22,056 nt of DNA from Chersky-265 sp035275285 (GCA_035275285.1 DATENA010000042.1:1-22056); one strand, 5' to 3'. Positions 7,381 through 15,337 are shown, numbered from the stretch's first letter. Notes: generated from the letters alone by a model not told the origin. A program made the numbers and translations.

Positions 7381-8367
7381 TTATGGCGGAATAGTGCCGC
7401 CCATTTTCGCCAATCTGTATTGCAAAGCGCGCCGGGAAACGCCGAGAAGGGCCGAGGCCCGGGCGCGGTGGTGGCCGCATGCCTCCAAGGCGCGCATTAT
7501 TTCGCGGTCCGTGAGGCGCGAATTGCGGATCCGCGCGGGAATCCCGCTTCCCTCCGGGGAAGGGCCTTTTTCCGCCCCGCGAGGTAACATTTCCGTTTCC
7601 CCGCGCGCGTCCGCCGCTTCCGCCCAGCCCCTTCCCATCTCCCGGAGCACGCAATAGCGTTCCGCCAGGTTCCGCAGCTCCCGGACATTGCCGGGAAAGG
7701 GCAGGGAGAGGAAGGCGGAAGGGAACGCCTCCCGGGCGGCTTCCGCGGCGTCGGCGGGGAGCATGGAGGCCAGGAAGTGGCGCAACAGGAGCGGAATGTC
7801 CATGGGGCGTTCCCGCAGGGCGGGGAGGCGGATCTCCACCACGTTGAGCCGGTAGAAGAGATCCTCGCGGAAGCGCCCGTCCCGCACCTCGCGGCGCAGA
7901 TCCCGGTGGGTGGCGCATACGAGCCGGAAGTCCACAGGGTATTCGCGGCTGTCGCCCACCGGGCTCACGGCCTTTTCCTGCAAGGTCCGCAAGAGCCGGG
8001 TCTGCACCTCCAGGGGCATGTCCCCGATCTCGTCCAGGAACAGGGTCCCGCCCTCCGCTTGGCGGAACCGGCCCGGACTGTCCGCATGGGCCCCCGTGAA
8101 GGATCCCTTGCGGTGCCCGAAGAGTTCGCTTTCGACGAGGCCGTGCGGCAGGGCCGCGCAATTGACCGCGATGAACGGCCCGCCGGCGCGCCCGCTGCGG
8201 GCGTGGAGGTAACGGGCCGCCACTTCCTTGCCTGAACCGCTCTCCCCCCGCAGGAAGACCGGGCATTCCCGGCGCGCGGCGGCTTCGGCCAGGCGCAGGG
8301 CGGCCTCCAGGGGGGAACCGGGCGCGAAGATCAGGCTTGGCGGATGGGGTCTCGCGGACGTTTCCAT
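7381..8367 (-). CDS. Sigma-54-dependent transcriptional activator without an input domain
   Basis: A 328-residue bacterial enhancer-binding protein that begins almost directly with the AAA+ domain, with no receiver, PAS, GAF or FHA domain. Motifs: Walker A GESGSGKE (41-48), the sigma-54 contact loop GSFTGA (88-93, the usual GAFTGA with Ala to Ser), Walker B GGTLFLDE (106-113), REDLFYRLN (167-175), and PGNVRELRN. A Fis-type helix-turn-helix ends the protein (about 285-325, ALEACGHHRARASALLGVSR). It opens open complexes at sigma-54 promoters. PspF-type activators with this layout are controlled by a partner protein rather than by phosphorylation of a receiver. Here the CHASE2 kinase follows by 44 bases and is an obvious candidate. 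A possible target is the sigma-54 promoter at 17374. Confidence 0.93.
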   Translation of the reverse strand: METSARPHPPSLIFAPGSPLEAALRLAEAAARRECPVFLRGESGSGKEVAARYLHARSGRAGGPFIAVNCAALPHGLVESELFGHRKGSFTGAHADSPGRFRQAEGGTLFLDEIGDMPLEVQTRLLRTLQEKAVSPVGDSREYPVDFRLVCATHRDLRREVRDGRFREDLFYRLNVVEIRLPALRERPMDIPLLLRHFLASMLPADAAEAAREAFPSAFLSLPFPGNVRELRNLAERYCVLREMGRGWAEAADARGETEMLPRGAEKGPSPEGSGIPARIRNSRLTDREIMRALEACGHHRARASALLGVSRRALQYRLAKMGGTIPP

Positions 8368-8470
8368 GCCGGGGAAGATAGGTCCGGCTCCCGGGACCGG
8401 CTGTGCGCCGGGTCTCCCCGGGCGGCCGCGGCCCGATGGCGGAATCGCGGCCCCGAACTAGATTTGCATG

Positions 8471-8489
8471 CGGAGGGATTCCCCCTCCG
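8471..8489. repeat. Perfect 7-bp inverted repeat in the activator/DinB divergent gap
   Basis: CGGAGGG and CCCTCCG flank a five-base spacer, ending just before the AAGG ribosome site of the DinB gene. It could be an operator between the two divergent genes or a leader hairpin affecting translation. No flanking promoter is clear. Confidence 0.45.
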
Positions 8490-8504
8490 GAAGCGAAGGT
8501 TCCC

Positions 8505-9014
8505 ATGATCGAACTCAAGGATTCGCCCTTCTGGAAATATTTCACCGAGGACGTGGATGCTCCGGAAAACCCGGCCGCGGCCTACGCCGATCACGCGGAA
8601 ATCTGCCGGACCTATTTCTCCAGCCTCCCCGAAAGCAAATCGGCTTACCGCTATGCCCCGGGGAAATGGAGCGTCAAGCAGGTGGTGGGGCACGTCACGG
8701 ACGCCAATCTCGTTTTCCTGTACCGCTTGGTGGCCATCGCCCGCGGCGAAACCAATCCCCTGCCCGGCTTCGATGAAAACGCCTACGCCGACAACGCGCC
8801 GCACGATTCCCAGGCTTGGCGCGCCGTGCTCGACGGCTACCGCGGGGTGGCGCAGGCCGCGGGAGCGTTGATTTCGGGCCTGGACGCCGCGGCCTGGTCG
8901 CGCAGCGGATGCGCCAATGGGACCCGGCTCACCCCCCGGGACATGCTCTGGGTCCTGATCGGCCATGAAAGGCACCATATCCGGACCCTGAAAGAGCGGT
9001 ATGGCCTCAAGTGA
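8505..9014 (+). CDS. DinB-superfamily protein, probable metal-dependent hydrolase or transferase
   Basis: A 169-residue four-helix-bundle protein of the DinB/YfiT type. The three metal-binding histidines typical of the family are visible: His63 in VVGHVTDAN near the end of helix 2, and His154 and His158 in GHERHH near the C-terminus. KWSVKQVVGH is the usual family block. Many members act as thiol-dependent transferases (for example with bacillithiol or mycothiol) in detoxification; the substrate here is unknown. ATG 8505 has AAGG upstream, and an upstream extension would lack family similarity. The last 14 bases overlap the start of the DHH gene, so the pair is probably translationally coupled. 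Confidence 0.85.
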   Translation: MIELKDSPFWKYFTEDVDAPENPAAAYADHAEICRTYFSSLPESKSAYRYAPGKWSVKQVVGHVTDANLVFLYRLVAIARGETNPLPGFDENAYADNAPHDSQAWRAVLDGYRGVAQAAGALISGLDAAAWSRSGCANGTRLTPRDMLWVLIGHERHHIRTLKERYGLK

Positions 9015-10029
9015 TCCGTCCCTCTCCGCGGGAGCGGCCGGGGACGGCGCCGGCCGTGAACGGATCTTCGTCTTCAACGGGGACGCGGACGGCCTGGTGG
9101 GCCAGCACATCCTGGGGCTGGAGCTGGGCCCGCCCGACCTGCGCGTGACCGGACGGAAGCGGGACATCGAGCTGCTGCGCAAGCTGCCGCCCCGGGATCG
9201 CGCCGACGTCCGCGTCCTGGACATCAGCCTGGCGCGGAACCTGGACGCGCTCCCTGCCTTGCTGGCCCGGAGTAACCTGCAGATTACCTGGTACGACCAC
9301 CATGACCCGGGTTCGCCGCCCGCGCATGCCGGCCTGGCCCTGCACATCAACCAGGCGCCGGAAACCTGCACCGCCGCCATCGTCAACTCGGTCCACGGAC
9401 TCAAGCATCCCCTCTGGGCCGCCATGGCCGCCTTCGGGGACAATCTGCCCGCCACGGCTTCGGCCCTGGCCTCCACGGGAGGCGCTTCCGCCCACGAGGC
9501 GGCCCTGCTGCGCCGGGTGGGCGTGCTCCTCAATTACAATGCCTACGGAGAGGAGCCGGGGGACGTGCTCTTCGAACCCGCGGACCTGGCGGCGCGCCTG
9601 GCCCCCTTCCGGGACGCGTTCGGGTTCTGCCGGGAGGAATCCATCCTGGGACCGCTCGCGGCCCAATTCGAATCGGACCGGGAACGGTTCCAGGAGCTGA
9701 AGCCCTTGGCGGCCGCTCCCGGGGCCGGCGCCTTCCTGGTCCCCGACGAACCGTTCGCGCGGCGCTACGGCGCCACGTGGGCCAATGAGCGCGCGCTCCA
9801 GGAGCCCGGCCGGGCCCTGGCGGTGATCCATCCCAATCGGGACGGAACCTACCTGGTCTCCATCCGGGCGCCCAGGCAAGGGAACGGCGCGCCGGCCCGG
9901 CCCGCTTCCGACCTGGCGAAGGAATTCCCCACCGGCGGCGGCCGCAGGCTCGCGGCGGGCATCAACGCGTTGCCGGCGGATCTGCTGGACGCGTTCCTCG
10001 CGAGGTTCTCGGTTTTTTTCGCGGATTGA
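9001..10029 (+). CDS. DHH-family phosphoesterase
   Basis: A 342-residue protein of the DHH phosphoesterase superfamily (RecJ, NrnA/Pap and exopolyphosphatase relatives). Motif I is FNGDADG (25-31), with Asn where His is common; motif II is VLDIS (Asp74); motif III is YDHHDPG with D99-H100-H101. These residues bind the catalytic metals. A C-terminal DHHA1-like block reads FPTGGGRRLAAG; the usual GGGH has Arg for His, so the substrate may differ from the nano-RNA or pAp handled by NrnA. The protein is in the usual size range and has no signal peptide. It starts inside the DinB gene (ATG 9001), so the two form one unit; no known pathway joins these families. Confidence 0.85.
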   Translation: MASSDPSLSAGAAGDGAGRERIFVFNGDADGLVGQHILGLELGPPDLRVTGRKRDIELLRKLPPRDRADVRVLDISLARNLDALPALLARSNLQITWYDHHDPGSPPAHAGLALHINQAPETCTAAIVNSVHGLKHPLWAAMAAFGDNLPATASALASTGGASAHEAALLRRVGVLLNYNAYGEEPGDVLFEPADLAARLAPFRDAFGFCREESILGPLAAQFESDRERFQELKPLAAAPGAGAFLVPDEPFARRYGATWANERALQEPGRALAVIHPNRDGTYLVSIRAPRQGNGAPARPASDLAKEFPTGGGRRLAAGINALPADLLDAFLARFSVFFAD

Positions 10030-10042
10030 AAGCGGATTGAAA
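10021..10042. repeat. 11-bp tandem duplication over the DHH gene stop
   Basis: GCGGATTGAAA occurs twice in a row, 10021-10031 and 10032-10042. The first copy carries the TGA stop of the DHH gene, so the second sits just outside the coding region. This looks like a simple duplication, and no function is implied. Confidence 0.7.
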
Positions 10043-10055
10043 GAGCGGCGGACGC

Positions 10056-10262
10056 TCAGGCGAAGCCGTCGAAATACCCGGTGAGCCGGTCGGAAAGCGC
10101 TTCATCGACGTTTTTGCCGCCGTAATAGCCGGAGGCGAGGCGGACCTTCACCAGCTCCATATGCTCCCCGAAGGATTTGCCGCCCGCTCGGGGCCCGATC
10201 TTGGAGGCCGGAAAGCGCTTGGGCGCGGGGGCCTGGGATTTCGGCATGCCGTCTATTTCCAT
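10056..10262 (-). CDS. Short FlgM-like protein (paralogue 1)
   Basis: A 68-residue protein. The start at 10262 gives MEIDGMPK, matching the start region of the next gene upstream. It then has AGGKSFGE (26-33) and a C-terminal helix-rich block EHMELVKVRLASGYYG (33-48) followed by VDEALSDRLTGYFD. The pattern V-x-x-[LIV]-[KR]-x-R-[LIM]-x-x-G-x-Y ... V-x-x-A-[LI]-x-x-[KR]-L is that of the sigma-28-binding C-terminus of FlgM. The family link is tentative because the block is short. A G-rich stretch upstream (GGAGAAGGGGGG) can act as ribosome site. It lies 103 bases downstream of its longer paralogue on the same strand and faces the DHH gene end. Confidence 0.65.
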   Translation of the reverse strand: MEIDGMPKSQAPAPKRFPASKIGPRAGGKSFGEHMELVKVRLASGYYGGKNVDEALSDRLTGYFDGFA

Positions 10263-10365
10263 GATCCCAGCCCCCCTTCTCCATCCAGGATATCGACAGG
10301 GGAGGATTTTTCTTGAGCCTGGACTTTCCTTGGGCACCCGCGCCGGGCGCGGCCGGTCCCGGGGA

Positions 10366-10782
10366 TTATTCCACCGCTTCGTCGAAGTAGCCGGAAAGCT
10401 TGTCGCCCAACGCATCGTCCACTTGCGGGTTATTGTAGTACCCCGTCTTCATGCGGAAGCGGATCAGGTCCATGTGGCTTTCCGGGGAAGTTCCGGAAGG
10501 ATCGGCGGCGGCCGGGTCGGAACCGGGAGCCTGGGCGGCCGCGCCGGCGGGCGACTGGACGCCGGCGGGCGGCTGGAAGGGAGCGGAAGCGCCGGGTTGC
10601 GGCTGCGGAGTCGGAGACTGGCCCGTTTTGGCGCGGCCGAGAATCTCGGAGAAGGATTTCCCTCCCGCCATGGAACCCGGCTTCCCCTTTCCCGCGGCCG
10701 GCTTTCCCGATCGGGAAGCCGCGTCCAGCGGATTGGGAACCTGGTTTTTTTTCGGGCCGTCTACCTGCATGATGGCTGCCAT
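10366..10782 (-). CDS. FlgM-like protein with Pro/Ala-rich insert (paralogue 2)
   Basis: A 138-residue protein (134 if the second ATG at 10770 is used, which aligns MQVDGPKK with MEIDGMPK of the neighbour). The ribosome site GGGAGAGGAGG directly precedes ATG 10782, so either start is possible. It shares AGGKSFSEIL and the C-terminal block SHMDLIRFRMKTGYY ... VDDALGDKLSGYFD with the 68-residue protein. Between these lies about 50 residues of disordered Pro/Gln/Ala-rich sequence absent there. The C-terminus resembles the sigma-28-binding part of FlgM anti-sigma factors, and a flagellar operon lies 6.7 kb away, but the link is by motif only. A TATAAT box is just upstream. Confidence 0.7.
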   Translation of the reverse strand: MAAIMQVDGPKKNQVPNPLDAASRSGKPAAGKGKPGSMAGGKSFSEILGRAKTGQSPTPQPQPGASAPFQPPAGVQSPAGAAAQAPGSDPAAADPSGTSPESHMDLIRFRMKTGYYNNPQVDDALGDKLSGYFDEAVE

Positions 10783-10793
10783 CCTCCTCTCCC

Positions 10794-10820
10794 ATTATAT
10801 CGGCTGGAATGTTCCATTCC
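10794..10820 (-). promoter_or_regulatory. Candidate promoter -10 box and adjoining palindrome for the FlgM-like genes
   Basis: On the minus strand, TATAAT (10799 to 10794) lies just before the ribosome site, so any leader would be very short. Overlapping it, GCCGATAT resembles the sigma-28 -10 element GCCGATAA, but no TAAA is at the right distance, and no good TTGACA is present either. Centred 19 bases upstream is GGAATG-TTC-CATTCC (10806-10820), a perfect 6-3-6 inverted repeat placed where a -35 box would be, as an operator might be. Confidence 0.4.
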
Positions 10821-10925
10821 TGTGGCGAATCTCAGGGGAAATCGCTCCCGAAAGTTTTTAACTTTTGGCCGCCCCGGACCGCGGCATCAGCGGGCATGGA
10901 GCTTTTTGGGGCGCTTGGAGATCCA

Positions 10926-12260
10926 ATGTCACGCATCGTTTGCAAATTCGGCGGCTCCAGCGTCGCCGATCATACTCAATTCCTCAAAATCAGGAAAATC
11001 CTCCAATCCAATCCCAAGCGCACCGTGGTGGTGCCCTCGGCTCCGGGAAAGCGGAATTCCGGCGAGGCCAAGCTCACGGATCTGCTGTATCTCTGCCATG
11101 ACATGGCCCAGAAGCAGTTGTCCCTGGACGGCCCTTTCTCCCTGATCCGCGATCGCTACCTGGAAATCGAAACCAACTTGGGCCTCAAAGCCGGGATGGC
11201 GGCCGCGCTGGAATCCTTCCGCAAGGAGATCGAACGGGGCGCCACCCGGGACTTCGTGGCCTCCCGCGGCGAGTACCTGTGCGGCCTCCTGATGGCCTCT
11301 TTCCTGGGCGCCGAATTCGTCGATCCCAAGGACACGGTGTTCTTCGACAAGACCGGCCGCATCGATCCCAAGACCTACGAGGTGCTGGGCAAGCGCATGG
11401 CCGACGAAAAGAAGCTCTACGTGGTGCCGGGTTTCTACGGCGTGGACGTGAAGGGCAACGTCAAGACCTTCTCCCGCGGCGGTTCGGACATTTCCGGCGC
11501 CATCGCGGCGCGGGCGGTGATGGCCGGGCTGTACGAGAACTGGACCGACGTCTCCGGCCTGTTGATGGCCGATCCGCGCATCGTGGAGAACCCGCATCCC
11601 CTGGACGAGGTGAGCTACCGGGAAATCCGCGAGCTTTCCTACATGGGCGCCAACGTCTTCCACGACGAGGCCATCGCCCCGGTGCGGGACGCGGGCATCC
11701 CCATCAACATCAGGAACACCAACCGCCCCGAAGATCCGGGCACCATGATCGTCTCCAAGCTGCCGCCGGTCACCAAGTACGACATCGCCGGGGTGGCCGG
11801 CAAGAAGAACTTCAGCATGTTCAGCCTGGAGAAGAACATGATGAACAAGGAAGTGGGGTTCGCGCGCAAGATGCTCGGCATCTTCGAGACCAAAGGCGTC
11901 AGCATCGAACACGTCCCCTCCAGCATCGACAGCATGAGCGTGGTGGTTTCCAGCGAGGAGATCAACGATAAGACCGAGGCCATCCTCGAGGACATCCGCC
12001 GCATCCTGGAGCCGGACACCCTGGAAGTCGAGCAGGACCTCTCCCTCATCGCCGTGGTGGGAGAAGGCATGTCCCACCAGGTGGGCCAGGCGGCCAAGGT
12101 CTTCATCGCCTTGCGGGACGCGAACGTGAACGTCCGCATCATCGACCAGGGTTCGTCGGAGTTCAACATCATCATCGGCGTGGACAATGCGGACTACGAG
12201 AAGGCGATCCGGGCCCTGTACGCCGCCATGATGACGCCGAACCCGGCCTTCAAAGGCTGA
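10926..12260 (+). CDS. lysC: Aspartate kinase (monofunctional, two ACT domains)
   Basis: A 444-residue aspartokinase, making aspartyl-phosphate, the first step towards lysine, threonine and methionine. The N-terminal catalytic block VCKFGGSSVAD (5-15), RGEYLCG, and SRGGSDISGAIAA identify the amino-acid kinase fold. Two ACT domains (about 300-370 and 378-440) end the protein; the second has QGSSEFNIIIGV, typical of lysine-sensing ACT domains, so feedback inhibition is likely. The length fits the roughly 440-residue monofunctional class. ATG 10926 is preceded by GGAG at five bases; an in-frame ATG about 30 bases upstream is less well placed. No lysine riboswitch is apparent. Other pathway genes are not adjacent. 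Confidence 0.95.
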   Translation: MSRIVCKFGGSSVADHTQFLKIRKILQSNPKRTVVVPSAPGKRNSGEAKLTDLLYLCHDMAQKQLSLDGPFSLIRDRYLEIETNLGLKAGMAAALESFRKEIERGATRDFVASRGEYLCGLLMASFLGAEFVDPKDTVFFDKTGRIDPKTYEVLGKRMADEKKLYVVPGFYGVDVKGNVKTFSRGGSDISGAIAARAVMAGLYENWTDVSGLLMADPRIVENPHPLDEVSYREIRELSYMGANVFHDEAIAPVRDAGIPINIRNTNRPEDPGTMIVSKLPPVTKYDIAGVAGKKNFSMFSLEKNMMNKEVGFARKMLGIFETKGVSIEHVPSSIDSMSVVVSSEEINDKTEAILEDIRRILEPDTLEVEQDLSLIAVVGEGMSHQVGQAAKVFIALRDANVNVRIIDQGSSEFNIIIGVDNADYEKAIRALYAAMMTPNPAFKG

Positions 12261-12602
12261 ACCGAACGTACGCCCGCATCCCCTGGGGCCGGCGGCCCCG
12301 CCTGCGGCGCGCTGCCCCGCAGGCGCGGAATTGCGGGGACGGCTTCCGATTCGGGCCGGAATCGCGGCCCCCATCCCGGGGCCATGCCCTCCGGATTCTC
12401 CCGTTTCCGGACCTCTTCCGCCAAGACCCGCCAGATTTGCCTTGAGATCGGGGGCCCATATAGTTTATCCTGTAAGGGATTTCCTTTCCCGGCCCCAAAA
12501 CCCCCAAACCTCGGCGGAATATGGGCCCGGAGGCTGCGGACACCCGCGCGCGGAGCGTGGCCGGTCTCACAATCTCACTCCATTTAAGGTTAAGTTTACA
12601 CT
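12261..12602. other. 342-base intergenic region with three hairpins and a candidate promoter
   Basis: No credible gene lies here. The first third holds three consecutive inverted repeats: 12285-12299 (GGGGCC/GGCCCC), 12301-12323 (CCTGCGG/CCGCAGG) and 12347-12364 (CGATTC/GAATCG). None has a T-run, so they are either a Rho-type or weak terminator zone for lysC or part of a structured leader. The middle has a candidate promoter (listed separately). The final 130 bases would be the leader of the cNMP/DUF4388 gene and turn AT-rich at the end. Confidence 0.6.
12437..12464 (+). promoter_or_regulatory. Candidate sigma-70-type promoter for the cNMP/DUF4388 gene
   Basis: TTGCCT (12437-12442) and TATAGT (12459-12464) are 16 bases apart, in an AT-richer patch of an otherwise GC-rich gap. 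Transcription would start near 12471, giving a leader of about 130 bases. Confidence 0.35.
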
Positions 12603-13661
12603 ATGGACGAAGCGGAAAAATCCTGGGCGCTCAAGGCTTCGGAGCTGCACAACTGCCCGTTCTACACCAAAGGCGATTCGCTGCAAGTGCAGATGCCCGG
12701 CGTGTTCGGCAACCAGCTGACCATGTGTTCCATGCCCGTGGCCACCTTCATCCCCGTCGCCATGGACGGCCGGAAGCCCGAAGGATACATCGAAGCGGGC
12801 TACAAGAACTGCTCCTGCCGCTGGAGCTATTGCCAGATGAGCAAACTCTCCAAGCCCGCCATGCAGTTCGAGGAAGTCCTCACCGCGGAGAACCAGATGG
12901 CCCGGCCCTTCCTGGAGCAGATGCCCGTGACGGTGGCGCGCGCCTTCCGCGAACGCGCCAGCGCGCTGCGCTTCCGGTCCGGCGACGTCATCCTGCAGGC
13001 CAACACCACCAGTTCGCATTTCCACGTCATCGTCAAGGGCATGGTGCGCATCGCCTCCCGGGGCGGCGACGGCCGCGTGCTGGAGCTGTCGGTCCTGCGC
13101 AAGGGCGATTGCTTCGGCGAAATGTCCATCCTCACGGGCGCGGCCACCAGCAACCAGGTGGACGCCGTGGAGGAGTGCCTGACCCTCGCCATCGCGCGGG
13201 AGGATTTCCACAAGCTGGTCGCGGAGTATCCCGTCCTCAGCATCATCCTCTACCGCATGCTGTCCAAGCGCATCAAGGCCACCAACCAGAAGCTGGCCCA
13301 GCTCCTGTCGCCGGGCCTTTCCGGGGATCTGCGCTTCTTCGCCTTCACGGACCTGGTGCAGACGGTGATGACGGCCCGCATGACCGGCACCCTGGTGGTG
13401 GAGCAGGCCCAGCGCCGCGCCCGCTTCGGCTTCCGCGAGGGCGGGCTCATCCACGGCAGCCTGGGTAACATGAATGGTACCCAGGCCGTGGACGAGGCGC
13501 TGCGCTGGGGAACGGGCTCGTTCCGCTTCAACCCCGACCAGGTCCCGCCCGAGGCCAACCTGGACGGGGACACCATGGCCATCCTGCTGGAAGCCCTGCG
13601 CCGCATGGACGAATCCTCCGTGCTGGAAAAGACCGCGGACGGGTTGATCGTCCCTCCCTGA
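12603..13661 (+). CDS. Signalling protein: Cys-rich N-terminus, cNMP-binding domain, DUF4388/PATAN domain
   Basis: A 352-residue cytoplasmic protein in three parts. The N-terminus has cysteines 18, 42, 70, 72 and 77 (CPFYTKG ... CSCRWSYC), suggesting a bound metal or cluster. Residues 112-225 form a CRP-type cyclic-nucleotide-binding barrel with SGDVIL, FHVIVKGMVRI and GDCFGEMSILTG. The phosphate-binding cassette then reads AATSNQV, where classic cNMP binders have an Arg, so cAMP/cGMP binding is doubtful. Residues 240-310 match DUF4388 (also called PATAN): FTDLVQTVMTARMTGTL ... GFREGGLIHGSLG ... RWGTGSFRF. There is no helix-turn-helix, so it is not a CRP-type regulator; DUF4388 proteins are usually protein-interaction parts of gliding or signalling systems. 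A weak AAGG lies 13 bases before the ATG. Confidence 0.85.
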   Translation: MDEAEKSWALKASELHNCPFYTKGDSLQVQMPGVFGNQLTMCSMPVATFIPVAMDGRKPEGYIEAGYKNCSCRWSYCQMSKLSKPAMQFEEVLTAENQMARPFLEQMPVTVARAFRERASALRFRSGDVILQANTTSSHFHVIVKGMVRIASRGGDGRVLELSVLRKGDCFGEMSILTGAATSNQVDAVEECLTLAIAREDFHKLVAEYPVLSIILYRMLSKRIKATNQKLAQLLSPGLSGDLRFFAFTDLVQTVMTARMTGTLVVEQAQRRARFGFREGGLIHGSLGNMNGTQAVDEALRWGTGSFRFNPDQVPPEANLDGDTMAILLEALRRMDESSVLEKTADGLIVPP

Positions 13662-13670
13662 GACCGTCCG

Positions 13671-15302
13671 CTATTCGGCGATACGGATGGGGAGCGCGGC
13701 TCCGGTCCGTTTCCCGCCCCGCGCGGGTTCCACCGTGGCGAAATAGAGCCCCGGCGCGGCCCTTCCTCCCCGGTCGTCCTCCATCTTCCAAGGGAATTCC
13801 GCCGGCGCCCCGGCGGGGCCTGGATCCAGTTCCCGCGCGAACACGGTCGACCCGCGGAAATCGCGGATGGCCAGGATCACCGGGCCGGAAGCCGGCCCCG
13901 GCAGGGGAATGCGCATCGATCCGTCCTTGCGGCTTCCCCACAGGTACGGCCCCGGGGGGCGGCCCGCGCCGGTCCCGTCCCGCGGGACGCCGGAGCTGCC
14001 GCCCAGAGGGATGGAAATGGTCGTGACCGCGTTGGGCGCGATGGTCTTGTTGGTTTCCGCGGCGGGGATTTCCCGCACGGCCGCCCCCGTGTAGTCCATG
14101 AGCGAAACCCTGTCTATCCGGCCCGTTCCGCCCTTGGAGATGACGTGCAGGAAAAAGCGCGCGTTGCCGCCTACCGGGGCCGGCGCAAAGTCCGTCACGT
14201 CCAGGCCGAATTCCAGGGTGGAGGATTGCGCCCGCCCCCCCATCGGGAACAGGCCTCCGGAATAGTTGAACGCCCCCGCATAGTCCTTGGTGACCGCGGG
14301 GACCGTGGCCGCGGCCGAGGCGGCGAAACCGGTCATGACGGCGATGTTGCCGCGTTGGTTGTGGGTCAGGGTGATCTTGAGGGTGTATTTGGGCGCATAG
14401 TCCCGGCGGACGCGGCAGAACAGGACGGGCGTCCCCTGGGCGGTGGCGATGGGGCCTCCCGCGCGGAAGAGGTTATAGGGCACCCAGTACAACCCGTCCC
14501 CATGGGTGTTGTGGATGAGCCAGGAGCCTCCGTTGAAGGCGTTGTCGTACCCGCAGATGGCGAAGGCGTGGTTCAAGGGAGTGTTCTTCTGGAAGGCGGA
14601 GATGACCGGCTTGCCGTTCACGGTGGTCCGGGTCACGTTCTGGAACCGGACCTGGACCACCAGGTTGCCGCCGATGGGGGAACCGTCGCCGTGATCCACC
14701 AGGTATTGCTTCACCAACTCGTCCCCGGCGGCGTTGCTGATGTCGATTTTGTAGTACTCGCTGGCGCGCACCTTCATGGCCCGGTAGTATTTGTCGTAGC
14801 CGCTCATCCAGCCGTTGAATTTGTTCCCCCATTCCAACCCGCCGAAATCGGCGCTGGTGGCCGCTCCGGTCTGTTTGAGCAGGTCCATGGCCTCCACGAA
14901 CATCCATCCGTCGCCGCCGTCGAGCGCGTCCCCGCCGTTCAGGAAATGGTAGGCGTATTCGTAGGTGTACGCCGGCGAATCGCCGCTCGACGGCGTGTTG
15001 AGGGCCCGTTGGGCTTCGTATCCGTAGATCACGGAAACCGTCTGGGCATTGGCGCAGCTGTTTCCCTGCTGTTCCCAGGTGCCGATGGGCGGGAAGAAGG
15101 GCTGCTTGGAATTGTCCGCGCTGGCGGGCAGGGGATACCGGGTCCGGTCCTTGTATTTGTCGGGCAGGACGAAAGACGGGATCGCGGCCAGCTTCGCGTC
15201 CGTCATCGGCTCCCCGGCGCTCCGCACCGGGGTGGGGGTCTGGCCTGGCGCAGGAAGCTGCGCCAGCGCGAGCATCGCTGCCGTGGTAAGGACGCGGAAC
15301 AT
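13671..15302 (-). CDS. Secreted papain-family (C1) cysteine protease with C-terminal FlgD/Por-like domain
   Basis: A 543-residue exported protein with AGGAGG six bases before the ATG and a signal peptide of about 20 residues. The C1 peptidase domain spans about 65-290: nucleophile Cys83 in QQGNSCANA, His245 in PLNHAFAICGYD, and Asn265 in SWLIHNTHGDGLYW. The usual spacing from the oxyanion Gln to the Cys is six residues (QGSCGSC); here Gln79 is four before Cys83, a shortened loop. A beta-rich region follows (about 300-440), and the last 85 residues resemble a FlgD Ig-like/Por secretion tail (AIRDFRGSTVF ... PGLYFATV). That suggests delivery to or across the outer membrane. It lies 35 bases after a lipoprotein gene on the same strand. 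The substrate is unknown. Confidence 0.85.
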   Translation of the reverse strand: MFRVLTTAAMLALAQLPAPGQTPTPVRSAGEPMTDAKLAAIPSFVLPDKYKDRTRYPLPASADNSKQPFFPPIGTWEQQGNSCANAQTVSVIYGYEAQRALNTPSSGDSPAYTYEYAYHFLNGGDALDGGDGWMFVEAMDLLKQTGAATSADFGGLEWGNKFNGWMSGYDKYYRAMKVRASEYYKIDISNAAGDELVKQYLVDHGDGSPIGGNLVVQVRFQNVTRTTVNGKPVISAFQKNTPLNHAFAICGYDNAFNGGSWLIHNTHGDGLYWVPYNLFRAGGPIATAQGTPVLFCRVRRDYAPKYTLKITLTHNQRGNIAVMTGFAASAAATVPAVTKDYAGAFNYSGGLFPMGGRAQSSTLEFGLDVTDFAPAPVGGNARFFLHVISKGGTGRIDRVSLMDYTGAAVREIPAAETNKTIAPNAVTTISIPLGGSSGVPRDGTGAGRPPGPYLWGSRKDGSMRIPLPGPASGPVILAIRDFRGSTVFARELDPGPAGAPAEFPWKMEDDRGGRAAPGLYFATVEPARGGKRTGAALPIRIAE

Positions 15303-15337
15303 GGGATTCCTCCTGGGGCCGGGGACCTTCCGGGCGT

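Noticed and set aside
7337..8545. In-frame upstream extension of the kinase gene to about 8545
   Set aside because: It would overlap the whole sigma-54 activator in another frame. The kinase is complete from 7336 with its own TM1.
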